Origin: Myrica gale
Taxonomy: Eukaryota > Streptophyta > Magnoliopsida > Fagales > Myricaceae
Assembly: GCA_963930655.1 (NCBI GenBank)
Contig: OZ005611.1
Coordinates: 17,781,001 to 17,845,000, forward strand
Length of the DNA stretch: 64,000 nucleotides
Reading direction: 5' to 3'
Shown: positions 43,697 to 55,699 of the stretch, one piece after another
Layout of the letters: each line of letters opens with the position of its first letter
Position numbering within the stretch: position 1 is the first letter of the stretch
Program-made: the position numbers and the translations under genes
Notes under the pieces: model-generated
The model's database searches: none
Told to the model about the DNA's origin: nothing
The model's input: only the letters and a program-made list of their open reading frames with translations

Positions 43697-46600
43697 ATCC
43701 AATGGAAATCTCATTCCTATCTCTTGTCGAATAAAACAAAATCTATCATCATTAAGGGGTTTTGTGAAAATATCCGTCAATTGAAAGTCGGTATTTACAA
43801 ACTCAAGAACAATATCCCCTCTTTGAGTATGATCACAAATAAAATGTTGTTTTATCTCAATGTTTTTGATCTAGAGTGCTGAATTTGATTCTTAGTAAGG
43901 TTTATAGCACTAGTGTTGTCACATTTTATTGAGATGAGAGAGTAATGAAGATTAAAATCTTCTAGTTGTTGTTTCATCCATAAAACTTGTGCACAACAAT
44001 TGCGTACGGCTATATACTTGGCTTACGTAGTTGATAGAGTTACGAAGTTTTGTTTATTGCAACACCAAGAGACTAGTGAGGGGCCAAGGAATTGGCAAGC
44101 ACCACTAGTACTATTTCTATCAATTTTACAACTAGCATAATCCGCATCCGAGTATCCTTGTAAATTAAATTCAACACTCTTAGGATAAAAACAATCCAAG
44201 ATTTTGAGTTCCAACAAGATATCTAAAAATTCGTTTAACCGCAAGAAGATGAGATTCCTTAGGACATGATTGATATCTAGCACACATGCAAACACTAAAC
44301 ATTATGTCCGGTCTACTAGCGGTAAGATAGAGTAAGGATCCAATCATACCTCGGTATTTGGTTTGGTCCACATCCTTACCTTTTTCATCTTTTTCCATCT
44401 TTGCTGATGGACTCATAAGTGTGTTCATTGGTTTTGAATTTTTCATAGAGAATCGCTTGAGAAGATCTTTAGTATACTTTGCTTGATTGATGAAGATCCC
44501 CTCGATGCTTTGTTTGATTTGAAGTCCAAGGAAATAGTTAAATTCCCCCATGAGGCTCATCTCAAATTCTCCTTGCATTACTTGAGAAAATTCTCGACAC
44601 AAGAATTCATTAGTTGATCCAAAAATGATATCATCAACATAAATTTGAACAATCAATAAATCATTGTCTTTCTCTTTAGTAAAAAGGGTAGTATTAATTT
44701 TTCCTTGTGAAAAACCATTTTTAATGAGAAATGGGCTCAACCTTTCATACCATGCCCGAGGTGCTTGTTTTAATCTATAAAGAGCATTTGTGAGCTTATA
44801 CACATGTTTAGAAAGACTTTCATTTTGAAAACCCGATGGTTGCTCAACATATACTTCTTCAGAGAGGAGTCCATTCAAAAAGTCACTTTTTACATTCATT
44901 TGAAAGAGTTTAAAATCCTTAAAACAAGCAAAAGCAAGCAACATATGAATGGATTCTAATCGGGCAACATGTGCAAAGGTTTCATCAAAATCTATTCCTT
45001 CTTCTTGATTATAACCTGGGGCTACTAATCTTGCCTTGTTCCTTACAACAACCCTGGATTCATCCATTTTGTTTATAAAAACCCATTTTGTACCAATAAT
45101 GGGATAATCCTTGGGTCTAGGAACTAGATGTCATACTTGGTTTTTCTCAAATTGTTTCAATTCTTCTTCCATAGCATGGATCCAAATTTCATCATCTTTA
45201 GCCTCAAGGAAATTTTTAGGCTCTAGTTATAAAAGTAAAGCAAAATTATTAGCTTGGTTTAAAGAAGAGCGAGTGCTTACCCCTTTCTCTACATTACCAA
45301 TGATTTGCTGAAGAGGATTACTTTTGATGTATTTCCATGATTTTGGTAGATCATCTTTATCTTGTTGAGATTCTTCTTGAATCCTTTGAGGTTCTTGCTC
45401 TTTCCCAAGAGTTTCTTCTTTGTGTTTGTCAATTGTAAGCTTTTCTACCTCTTTATTAAGATCTACAATATACTTATCATCTTTTCTCACAAGTATGTTA
45501 GATTCATAAAAAACAACATGAATTGATTCTTCTACCACCAAAGTGCGTTTATTGAAAACACGAAAGGTCTTACTAGAAGTTGAGTAGCCAAGAAATATAC
45601 CTATATCCGCCTTGGCATCGAACTTACCCAAATTATCTTTGTTGTTGTTGAGCACAAAACATTTACATCCGAAAACATGAAAGTAGTCAATGTTGAGTTT
45701 TCTTTCATTCCATAGCTCATATGAAGTTTTCTTAAGAATAGGTCTAATCATGCAACGATTCATAACATAACAACTTGTGCTAACTGCCTCAGCCCAGAAC
45801 TAGTTAGGCAAGTTCCTTTCACATAGCAAGGTTCTAGCCATCTCTTCAAGAGTCTTATTCTTCATCTCTACAACACCATTTTGTTGAGGAGTTCTGGGAG
45901 CCGAAAAGTTATGGTTAATACCATTTTCACTACAAAATTTTTCAAAGGAGAAATTTTCAAATTCTTTTCCATGATCACTCCTTATGCTAGAAGTAGCAAA
46001 GACTGTTTCATTTTGAATTTTCTTGCTAAGTTTTTCAAAAGCATGAAAGGTCTCATCTATATAAGCTAGAAATATAACCCATATGAATCCACTAAAGTCA
46101 TCAACTACAATAAAGCCATACCATTTGCCACCCAAACTTAATGTTTGGGTTGGACCAAATAGATCCATGTGTAGAAGTTGAAGTGGTCCAGAAGTGGACA
46201 CTACATTTTTAGGTTTAAAAGAGGTTTCGATTTGTTTGCCTTTTTGACAAGCCTTACAAATTTTGTTCTTTTCAAAGATAAGGTTAGGCAAACCGGAAAC
46301 TAAATTCTTTTTTGCGAGTTTTGAAATCAAATCCATACTTGCATGAGCAAGCCTTCTATGCCACAACCAACTATCCTTATCATTTAAAGCTGAAAGTCAA
46401 AGGGGGCGTTTGCTTGTGGAAATATTGAGACTTTGGAATTTTTGGGTATTGGGGTTTGTGAAAAAGTATAGTATTTTATAGAAAAGTGGGGAGAGAGAAT
46501 ATTTAATTGAATAGTATAATATTATTTTATAATTTAATGAGGAGAGAGATATTATTTTATGATTGTTTGGAAATGTTGGGAGTTGGAAAAATTGGGAAAC

Positions 46601-48660
46601 AAACGCCCCCTTTATGTTTTCTGAGGAGATGCTCTCTAAATGAACCGTATACACATTTTCAAATCTAAGCCCAACAAACAAGACTTTCTTGCTTTCAATG
46701 TTTTCAACAAGACACATTGATGATTCAAAAAAGACTCGGTTTTCCTTGTCACATAATTGACTAATACTTAAGAGATTATGCTCTAACCCATCAACAAGAA
46801 GTACATTTTCAATTATGGGGTTAGGACACGTACCAATACTACCAACACCGAGTATCTTCCCTTTGCCATTATTACTAAAGGTAACCGAACCTTTTCCTTT
46901 GAGACAAAAAGAGCTAAACCAACTCTTGTATCCAGTCATGTGCTTGGAGCATCCACTATCAAGAACCCAATGTTTCTTTGTGTTTTTGGACTTCAAGCAC
47001 ACCTGCAAAGAGAATCAATTTTTGATCTTTGGTATCCAAATCTTTTTTGGTCCTTTAGTGTTAGAATTAAATTCCTTCACCATGTCTTTTTGAATCCATA
47101 CAAATTTGATTCCTTGGGTAGTTTTCTTTCTATTTGGACAAGTGTGTGAAATGTGTCCATTCTTTCCACAAAAGTTGCACATTATAAACGATAGAGAAGA
47201 TTTTGTAATCATATAGGAGTAAGATTTTTTATTCTTGAAGGAATCATATCCAATGCCACTTTTGTTGAAGCAGCACCTTTGTGAACCAAGAAGAATTTCA
47301 AGGTTTTTCTTTCCTTGAGTAAATCTAGCAAGGTCTTGAGTAAGAGAGTTACATTTTCTTTTAAACAATTGTTTTCCAATTTTAAATCTATTGACTCTTC
47401 TTATATAACATTTACATTTTCCTTTGTGACTTTTGCAAGATTCTCTTTAAGAGAAACAACTTGACATTTTAAGGAGTCACTTTCTTGAATGAGCATTTCA
47501 TGGTTCTTTTTGAGACAACAATACTTTGAAAATAAGTTTTTTGACTCAATGTATTGTTCATTAAAAGCATCTTGTAAGTCATCAAAAGAGAATAAAAAAG
47601 TTGAAGATTCTTGTACCTCTTCTTCATCATCCATTGCCATGAAGCATAGATTTGCTACTTCTTCAACATCACTATTGCTATCACTATCGTCAGATTCTCC
47701 CCATGCAGCCAAGAAAACTTTCTTCTTGTCTTTGAAATTCTTGGATTTCTTATGAGATTCAAGGTTGGGGCAATCCGTCTTTATATGTCCCGGCTTTTTG
47801 CATCCAAAACAAATAATATCATTCTTCTTGCTACTATCTCCTTTGTAGCTTGTCTTCCTTTGAAATCTTTTATCTCCTCGTTTCCTCAGAAAGAACTTCT
47901 TGAATTTCTTCGTGAATAATGCCATTTCTTCATCGTCTTCGGAAGACTCATCACCACTTGAGTATGAGGCTTTCCAGGCAATTCTTCTCCTTCCTTTGCC
48001 TTCTTCCTCATCTCCCTTTACTTGGTTCATCTCATGTGTCATTAGAGAACCCATGAGCTCATCCAATGAGAGCTTGGTCAAATCTTTTGCTTCTGGAATT
48101 GCAGTGACTTTAGGTTCCCAAGCTTTTGGTAAGCACCTAAGAATTTTTCTCATCATTTCATCTTTAGTATATTCTTTACCAAGATATTTAAGACCATTTA
48201 CAATATGAGTAAAGCGAGTAAACATATATGAGATAGATTAATCGGATTTCATCTTAAAAAGTTCATAATTATGAACAAGCATACTGATTTTAATTTCCTT
48301 CACTTGATTTGTACCTTCATGAGTCACTTGGAGTTTATCCCAAATTTGTTTTGCGGTCTCACAACTGGAAATACGATTAAACTCATTTGAGTCTAGAGCA
48401 CAATATAGTACATTCATAGCTTTTGAGTTTAAAGACATGAGTTTCAAATCATCATCATCAAATTCTTTTTCATCCTTCAATATACCTTCTTTGTTTTTAG
48501 GAAATCTAGGGCCATTTGAGATTATTCTCCATACATCATAATCTACAATTTGAATATAAATTCTCATTCTTGCTTTCCAATAGTTATAACATGTTCCATT
48601 GAAGAGAGGTGATCTATTTGTGGATTGACCTTCAGCTAAGGAGGTACTAACTAGAGTTGC
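43697..48660 (-). pseudogene. gag-pol of copia element 2, degenerate
   Basis: Gag from about 48660 (FNGTCYNYWKARMRIYIQ) with an internal stop near 48238. Two CCHC knuckles follow: CFGCKKPGHIKTDC near 47770-47812 and CNFCGKNGHISHTC near 47136-47181. Protease motif WVLDSGCSKHMTG near 46955 is intact. Pre-integrase and integrase (WHRRLAHASMDLISK, DLFGPTQ, VVDDFSGF, SDHGKEFEN) are at 46366-45800. RT at 45067-44300 has YVDDIIFGS, but motif A reads [11 protein letters not shown], with Asn in place of the catalytic Asp. RNase H ends near 43697 (DIFTKPL). Stops near 47400, 45780 and 45230 and the motif A change make it inactive. Confidence 0.9.
46398..46613. mobile_element. MITE inside copia element 2
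   Basis: About 216 bp with inverted ends AAAGGGGGCGTTTGCTT and AAAGGGGGCGTTTGTTT, lying between the protease and integrase parts of pol. Coding similarity stops at one end and resumes at the other. The interior has GGAGAGAGA-ATATTT and TAATATTATTTTAT. The duplication is not resolved (candidates are 3 bp or less), so PIF/Harbinger or hAT origin is open. Confidence 0.75.
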
Positions 48661-48682
48661 AATTAAGAGAGTTGAAACCTCA

Positions 48683-48694
48683 GCTCCGATACCA
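48683..48694 (-). other. primer-binding site of element 2
   Basis: TGGTATCGGAGC on the minus strand, one change from the tRNA-Met type TGGTATCAGAGC, two bases from the LTR edge. Confidence 0.8.
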
Positions 48695-48696
48695 AA

Positions 48697-48822
48697 TGAA
48701 AGTCTATGTAGTAACCCAAGAGGGGGTGAATTGAGTTTTAATAAAAATTAACTTCTTCTAACAAATTTAAAACACACAACACAATAAATCACAAGAGAAT
48801 AAGATTTAAAACTAAGGAGATA
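48697..48822 (-). repeat. 5' LTR remnant of element 2
   Basis: About 126 bp that match 39821-39950 closely and then stop after AAACTAAGGAGATA. hAT transposase coding sequence follows at once. About 1.09 kb of the LTR is deleted. Confidence 0.88.
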
Positions 48823-50173
48823 ATACAAATCTCTTGGAAATACACATTCACTGTCACATATAAAGTTCCTGAAAACTGTAGCCTCATAAAACAATTCAAA
48901 GAACTCAACAAATATCTTAACTTGCTCCCAATCCAAAAACTCAGGAGGTCCCAAACGCAATGACTCATTGGCACCTTCAGTACAATACCCCTATATAGTT
49001 GATCCTCCTCATTGAGCCGGTCAAAGACCTTTTGATATTTTCCTGCTTTCTCCAACATAAGATAAGTAGAATTCCATCTTGTGGGAACATCAAGACACAA
49101 CATAGTCTTATATTCTATGTTATCTTTTTCAGCACATCTTTTAAACCGTTCCATCCTAGCTGGAGAAGATTTCACATACTTCACGGCATTACACACCCTT
49201 ATTATTGACTCATCATATTCTTTTAACCACTCATTCACTACAAGATTTAAAATATGGGCACAACACCTTATATGAAGAAATTGTCCATCAAGGACAGTGT
49301 TAGGCCTCAATCGCCTCCTCAAAAGTTCAAGTGCAACATCATTTGAACTAGCATTATCAACTGTGACAGTGAAAATCTTACTAGCAATACCCCATTCAAG
49401 AAGACACGACTCAATATTCATCCCAATTGTTTCTCCTCGATGATTAGCAATCAAACAAAAGTTGATAATTCTGTTATGCAATTTCCAATCATCATCAATG
49501 AAGTGTGCAGTGAGAGACATATAATTAAAATTCTGTTTAGAAGTCCAAGTATCGGTAGTAAGACAAACTCTACTAGAAAGTGACTTCAAAGATTTTTTTC
49601 AACTTTGCTCTCTCCACACAGTAGATATTGAAACAATCCCTAGCAACTGTCACACGAGATGACATTTGAAATCTAGGTTCGAACTTCTTCAAAAAGCCTC
49701 CTAAACCAACGACCCTAAACAACTCTAAATGGTTCTTCATCACCAATAACAAACTTAGCAACTGCTTGTCGAAGCTCCTCAACATTATACCTATGCATGA
49801 TCATAGAACTAGAACTATTCCCCTCCCCCTCAGGTTTCTTATCAAAGCTCAATGTTTGCTGATTTTTATCAGCCACCTCAAACCGATAAGGGTATTTTTT
49901 ACACTAATTCTCCAAGTGGGTTATCAACGATGAAGTTCAATTTCTCTTAGAATGACAATAGTACTGTTTCCCACAATAATTACACGCAGCTTTAGGTGAA
50001 TGAGCAGACAAACCCTCAACCTTTGTAAAATGTTCCCATAATCAAGTAGGGGTAGTATTAACACTAGGGTTATCATCATCAAGTTCAATATGCACCTCAT
50101 CCAACTCATCTTTAATGTCAATCACATTTTTGGGAGTCTCATTATCAGGGGTACTACTTATTGGAGTTTCTTC
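48823..50173 (-). pseudogene. hAT (RICESLEEPER-like) transposase, N-terminal and catalytic part
   Basis: Starts MEETPISSTPDNETPK at 50173. A BED zinc finger (CNYCGKQYYCH, later HLEN, then C) at about 49895-50040 contains two stops (a Gly and a Gln codon changed). Further on: GGFLKKFEPRF; then 49589-48950 with LTTDTWTSKQNFNYMSLTAHF, TVDNASSNDVALELL, HIRCCAHILNLVVN and DVPTRWNSTYLMLEKA, the usual order of hAT catalytic-core and insertion-domain motifs. Frameshifts near 49580 and 48960. It ends FQEIC at about 48830, at the copia LTR remnant; about 200 residues are missing before the C-terminal piece at 39820. Confidence 0.88.
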
Positions 50174-50373
50174 CATCTATACCACATTAAAAATAAAAAA
50201 TAAAAACGAACATACAATCCAACATCATTTAATCATCAAACAATCCAACATACAATCCAACATCATTATATCATCAAACAAACCTAACCCTAAATTCATC
50301 CAAATCAAACATCAAATCAACTCTAACCTCCGATCTCCACAGAACCAACATACTCCTAACTTCCAATCTCTAA

Positions 50374-50382
50374 AATAAACTA
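50374..50382. repeat. 9-bp MULE target-site duplication, left copy
   Basis: AATAAACTA, identical to 51999-52007. Confidence 0.9.
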
Positions 50383-51998
50383 GGGAAATTGGCATTTTAG
50401 TCTTTAGGTTTTACACCCTTTTACGTTTTAGTCCTTGAGTTTCAAATTTCAAATCTAAAGCCCCTGGATTTATATTTTTTTACAAAATGGTCCTTCCGTC
50501 AGGGATCCGTTTGTTTCCCTAACGGAAGGGCCACGTCAGTTGACAACTCAGCAGCTGATGTGGTAATAGAAATTGACATTTTAGTCCTTAAGTTTTACGT
50601 TGTTTTATTTTTTAGTCCTTAGGTTTAATTTTTTAAAATTTTAGTCCTTCCGTTTACATTTTTTGACTAAATGGCCATTCCATCAAGAATTACTATTCAA
50701 ATTTTGAAATACAAATTTTGGCCTTGAATATTGAATAATAATATGTCATTTTTAGTTTTGACAATTTTAATAACACATTTAATAGGACTAAAAAAATTCA
50801 AAATTCAATTTAAATCCTCAAAAATCTATCGTTTTTATTAAAACTCTATCTCTTGAATAATAAAAAGTTATAAAAGTTAAAAATATATTTATTTTTTTAA
50901 AAGAAAGAGAATATGAGTGTTTTCTCCTCTTTTAGTATTTTCAAATTCTTTATTATCTATATATTTTGTATTATCTCTACAATTTCTAGTGTCTGCATAC
51001 TCAATTTTTATCAACTATAAATGCGTCTTATATATTCTTAAGTAAAAAAAATTTGAAAATATTTTTCAAAATTTTAATTGTATTTATATAAAAAAGTAAA
51101 TAATATACAAAAATAAATACTATAATAATAATATAATACGGTCTATAAATTCGGCCTTATAGGCCTTTGATTTTCTTTGTAAAATACGATCTTACTTCTA
51201 TACTACAGGAGTAGGTGCGAGGATCAAACCAAACAAAGAATTTTATATTATTATTATTATTGTATTTATTTTTGTATATTATTTATTTTTTTATATAAAT
51301 ACAATTAAAATTTTAAAAAATATTTAAATTTTTTTACTTAATAATATATAAGACGCATTTATAGTTGTTAAAAATTAAGTATGCAAACACTAGACATTGT
51401 AGAGATAATACAAAGTATATATAGACAAGAAAGAATTTAAAAATACTAAAAGAGGAGAAAACACTCATATTCTCTTTCTTTTTTAAAAAATAAATATATT
51501 TTTAACTTTTAGAACTTTTTACTATTAAAGAGAGAGAGTTTTAATGAAAGTAATAGATTTTTGAGGATTTAAATTGAATTTTAAATTTTTTAGTCCTATT
51601 AACTGTGTTATTAAAATTGTCGAAACTAAAAATGACAAGTTATTATTCAATATTTAAGGTCAAAATTTGTATTTCAAAATTTGATCAGTAATTCTTGATG
51701 GAAGAACTATTTACTCAAAAAATGTAAACTGAAGGACTAAAATTTTAAAAAATTAAACCTAAGGATTAAAAAATAAAACGACGTAAAACTTAAGGACTAA
51801 AATGTCAATTTCTATTACAACATCAGCTGCTGAGTTGTTAGCTGACGTGACCCTTCCGTTAGGAAAACAAAAGGATCCCTGACGGAAGGACCATTTTGTA
51901 AAAAAATGTAAACCTAAAGGCTTTAGATTTGAATTTTGAAACCCAAGGACTAAAACGTAAAATGGTGTAAAACCTGAGGACTAAAATGTTAATTTCCC
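50383..51998. mobile_element. foldback MULE with arms of about 760 bp
   Basis: A 1616-bp element that starts GGGAAATTGGCATTTTAGTC and ends with a near reverse complement. Almost the whole length is inverted repeat (about 50383-51139 and 51239-51998) around a spacer of about 100 bp. A perfect 9-bp duplication, AATAAACTA, marks insertion. No coding capacity. It lies in the hAT between the transposase start and the right hAT end. Transcription would give a long hairpin RNA. Confidence 0.9.
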
Positions 51999-52007
51999 AA
52001 TAAACTA

Positions 52008-52652
52008 ACAATAACATAGTAAAATTGGATTTACCAACCTAATTTGATTCTCTTCAACAACAACACCCCATTGAGCTGTGAGCTGCACGATAAAATGAGA
52101 TGCACTCTACGAATAAATTCGATTAAAAATACACATTAATCAAAAAGGAAACTAGAGAGAGAGAGAGATTTACACTGAGAAAGAGAGAGGGCCGAGACTG
52201 AGAGGGTGAGCCGTGAGCTGCGCGAGAGGGGTGGGGACTGGGGAGAACAGCTGCGTGCGGCAGTGAACTGCGGCGTACGACGGTGAGCTGCATGGTGAGG
52301 CGTGCAGCGGCTAGGGTTAGGTCACGCAAGGGGTCAGGCTGTTGGGGGGGATTGGGGAATGCGTGAATGGCCAGCGGCCAGCTAGTCACGTAATTTTAGG
52401 GGGGGAGACAACGTCGTCTCCCCTTAGGTAAACATATAATTTTTTAAACATATATATATATATATAATATATAATATGAAAATTACTAAAATGCCCACGG
52501 TTCTGTTCGACCCACGATTCTGGGCCGAATCGACCCTATCGGTTCTGTTGAAAATGGGTCGAACCAGGCTGGGCCCAAAACCGACCGGCCCAGTCGGTTT
52601 CGGGCTGGTTTTGTCTGCCCAATCAGTTCCGGCCCATTTCTGAACATCCCTA
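52008..52652 (-). other. hAT right subterminal region and transposase 5' leader
   Basis: GC-richer than its surroundings. Repeated GTGAGCTGC/TGAACTGC motifs at 52200-52300, a short GA run near 52155, a TA repeat near 52447-52465, then GGGCC/CCGAC-rich hAT end sequence to 52652. Likely holds the transposase promoter; no clear TATA assigned. Confidence 0.55.
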
Positions 52653-52660
52653 ATCCTATC
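52653..52660. repeat. 8-bp hAT target-site duplication, right copy
   Basis: ATCCTATC, identical to 35571-35578. Confidence 0.92.
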
Positions 52661-53330
52661 ACAAGGCCAATGAGTAGAAAAACTAAACAAAAAAACAAAA
52701 AGAAAGCAACAATTTTGGTTCATTAGCTATTTATGGTTGCTAAGTGCCATATTACCCACATTTCTGTACACAAACGAGAAAAAGGCTTGTTTTTATAGGG
52801 CCGTACAGAAGCCCACCGATTGACGATGTTTATGTAGATTTAGTAGCATCATTTGTATGGGCCTTATCTCTTGGATTAAGAAAGTCGGCTTACATGGGCC
52901 CCTTTCTGGCTATTGAAAATGGGCTTATGGTAGGGTGGAAAGATTCAAAATCTTTGTTCTTTTTAAATCTCTTGCTCTCTCCCAAACGAAATGTCATGAT
53001 TAAAAGAACGGATTTTTAATTAATTAGATGAACCATTGGTTGGCAGGTATTAAGTTTGAATTCTACTAATTCGACTACCCAATGCACAAACCCAGTTCAA
53101 CGGATTCCCTCGTGACAAAAATAAAATAAATATTAGACAGTTTCCAATAACTGTGACTAGATCTTGTCTGGCGGTATCCCTCCTCAACAAGACGACTTTG
53201 AACCTGTAACAAGTGGTCCAACCCTGTTAATCGCTTCAGTTAATATTATGTTTATTCCCGTGAGCTATTATTTATCTCTTTCCTTGTTACTAATTAACTC
53301 TATAAATTTGTTATTAATTAAAATATTATG
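52661..53330. other. intergenic sequence
   Basis: A 91-codon plus-strand frame at 52744-53019 has no recognisable domain. A short stretch, TTAATATTATGTTTATT, near 53238 recurs at about 53323. Nothing else supported. Confidence 0.4.
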
Positions 53331-54128
53331 TTTATTTCCATGGCCACTGGATGTTCAAGTTTTCGATCATATATCAATTTCAGATTGGATAAAATTGTTA
53401 ATCAATCCTACAGAGAGTTTACATCTTCATCCTAGAATTGAACATGCGTTTGTTCTCTACGCTGCTCTAACTCTGCATATGTTGTGGTTCGCTCGAAACA
53501 AGAAGGTTCATAACTTGATTATACCAGATCCTACTCAACTCCTTACCCATGTTCAACGGAGTCATCGAGAGCACCTGGCAGCCTGGGCAGAAAAGGCAAA
53601 AGAGGATATGAAATTATGGATAGTACCAAGCAACGAGTGGGTCAAAATTAACACAGATGCGGCTGTAAGACGTTCACTTGTGTCCATAGCGTGTGTATTG
53701 GTTACAATCATCACGGTATGGCCTTGTGGGCTTGTTCTGAAATTATACCAAGAATGTCATCTCTTTCAGCGTAGCTTATGGCAATCCGGATGGCAATGAG
53801 TGACGCAGAAAATAAAAGCCTAGAGTTTGTGGCTTTTGAAAGTGATTCGCTCCTCTCTATATCGGGTATTATGGATAGGTCCATTTCTTTGACAGGGGAT
53901 GCAAGATCCATTATTGAAGTCAATTCGTGAAATGACGATAGATCGTCAAGCTAATTCAAATGCAGATTACTTAGCAAAGTGGGCTGCGGATATAAGAGTT
54001 TTTCAGCTCAATCCTTTTATCTAGTTTACCCAGTTTTCTATTAAGCATTTGTACTTTGATCCGTCCTGATATGGCTGGTCTTTTTCTTGGAATAAAGTGA
54101 ATGTTCACTGCGTATATAAAAAAAAAAC
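53331..54128 (+). pseudogene. 5'-truncated LINE: RNase H end with A-tract
   Basis: From WPLDVQVFDHISISDWI through HMLWFARNKKVHN and VKINTDAAV, the frame matches the linker and RNase H start of plant LINE ORF2. It then breaks near 53700; FESDSLLSI appears in another frame near 53840. It ends in a run of A near 54118-54128. 5' truncation is usual for LINE copies. Confidence 0.7.
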
Positions 54129-54362
54129 TCTAAATCATCAAACTCATCACTTAGCAATGCAAAACAACTAGTACGTTTACAGTACTACCCCTCGAATTGA
54201 GATGCCCACATTATCAGTAACTTTAACTAATTATTAAATATTCAAATAAGAACCTCAATATGTATTTTATTTTTAAAACACAAATAAATTTTTAAGTACA
54301 AGATCGTAAAGAGGAGATCCAATTAAATAGCTACCACTCATCATAAAAATATACATAGTGAC

Positions 54363-55275
54363 TTAATGAGTATTCCTGTGAAGGAAACACTCTGGGCGAC
54401 TAGTCTAACTCTCTAGTGCCAAAGGCACCTTGAAGTTACAGTGCCAACAACACCCTTAATGAGTACCCTGTGACGGAAACACTCCGGGCGGCTGGTCTAC
54501 TCACCAGTGCCAAGGGCACCATGAAGCACCAGTGCTAAGAGCACCATTAATGATACAGTGCCAAGGGCACCATAAAGTGATAGTGCCATGGGCACCATGA
54601 AGCGACGGTGCCAAAAGCACCACCCACATGAGAGGACTGGTCTGACTCCACAGTGCCAAGAGCACCCTCACACCAGCAGATTGATTTAACTCACTATTGC
54701 CCAAAGGCACCATGAAGTTACAATACCAAGAGCACCCTTAATGAGTACCCCCGTGACGGATACACTCCGAGTAGCTGGACTAACTCACTAGTATCAAAGG
54801 CACCTTGAACAAAGTAATAGCGCTAAGGGCACCCCGATCGATTACCCTTACTTCGGACAAGCTCCGAGCGGCTAATCTACCTCACTAGTACCAAAGGCAC
54901 CATGAAGTAACAGTGCTAAGGGCACCCCTAACGAGTACCCCCGTGACGGATACACTGCGGGTAGCTGCTCTAACTCCAAAGTGCTAAGGACACCCTTAAC
55001 GGGTACCTCTGCCTCATACAAGTTTCGAGCGGCTGATCTAACTCACAAGTGCCAAAGGCACCCCGAACGAAGTGACAGTGCTAAGGGCACCCCGATTGAG
55101 TACCCCTGCCTTGGACAAGCTCCAAGCGGCTGGTCTAACTCAAAAGTGAAAAAGGCACCCCGAACGAGTACCCCGAGCGGCGGTCTAACTCGACAGTGCC
55201 AAAGGCACCCCGAACGAGTACTCCCTCCTCGGACAAGCTCCGAGCTGCTGGCCTAACTTTACAGTGCCTAATTCG
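54363..55275. repeat. degenerate minisatellite (AGTGCCAAGGGCACC units)
   Basis: About 900 bp built from two alternating blocks. One is GAGTACCCC.GTGACGGA.ACACTCCGGGCGGCTGGTCTAACT-like; the other is AGTGCCAAGGGCACCATGAAG, itself near-palindromic at GTGCC..GGCAC. Larger periods are about 100-120 bp, with local expansions of a unit of about 40 bp at 54530-54640. Confidence 0.75.
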
Positions 55276-55699
55276 TCTATCTGCATGGCCTCAACCCGTC
55301 TACCTCCACAACCTGTACATCACACTAGGACCAAATCAAAGCCAAAGCCCACAATGCATCAACAGGCTCGCAAGCTCCACTTCCCCAATTCTCATGAGCC
55401 TACACCCACTTTCCCCCTCACATCTCCAGAATCAAAAGGAGCACAAATGGATTTGGTATAAACCGTAGCAAACAGGTCCCACACCCCGTGACTCGTAGGC
55501 CTATTGGGATCTTTACCTTCCACGAACCTATGTTGAGGGAAATGACTACTGATGAGCCATAATATAGCCCATTAGGGCTGTCAGATCGGCTTGATATCAC
55601 TTGGTCTGGCAGACCCCCGGTCTGTCCAAGGCCGTTTAAAGGGAGGGACTACTAGAGGGCTATAATATGACTGGCCCAACCCATTGAAATACACGAGCT

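Larger units (their letters stand above)
39821..48822 (-). mobile_element. Ty1/copia retrotransposon, Sirevirus-like with extra ORF (element 2)
   Basis: Minus-strand element: truncated 5' LTR (48697-48822), PBS (48683-48694), gag-pol (about 48660-43697), non-coding spacer with palindromes and TATA (43306-43543), an extra ORF (about 43215-41976), purine tract (41037-41050) and 3' LTR (39821-41036). The order, two zinc knuckles and a post-pol ORF fit the Sirevirus group; this placement is by recall. It is inserted in the hAT transposase, and a MITE at 46398-46613 is inserted in it. Confidence 0.9.
35579..52652 (-). mobile_element. hAT (Ac-like) transposon expanded to 17 kb by nested insertions
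   Basis: Ends TAGGGCTGAAAA and, inverted, TAGGGATGTTCA are flanked by a perfect 8-bp duplication, ATCCTATC. Both subterminal regions are rich in CCGAC, CGGTT and GGGCC motifs. The transposase lies on the minus strand: its N-terminal part is at 48823-50173 and its C-terminal part at 39631-39820. Insertions inside are a solo LTR (35706-39136), a copia element (39821-48822) and a foldback MULE (50383-51998). Without these the element is about 3-4 kb, plus the lost middle of the transposase. It is immobile now. Confidence 0.92.

Noticed and set aside
52744..53019. 91-codon plus-strand ORF
   Set aside because: No domain, and composition is like the flanking non-coding DNA.
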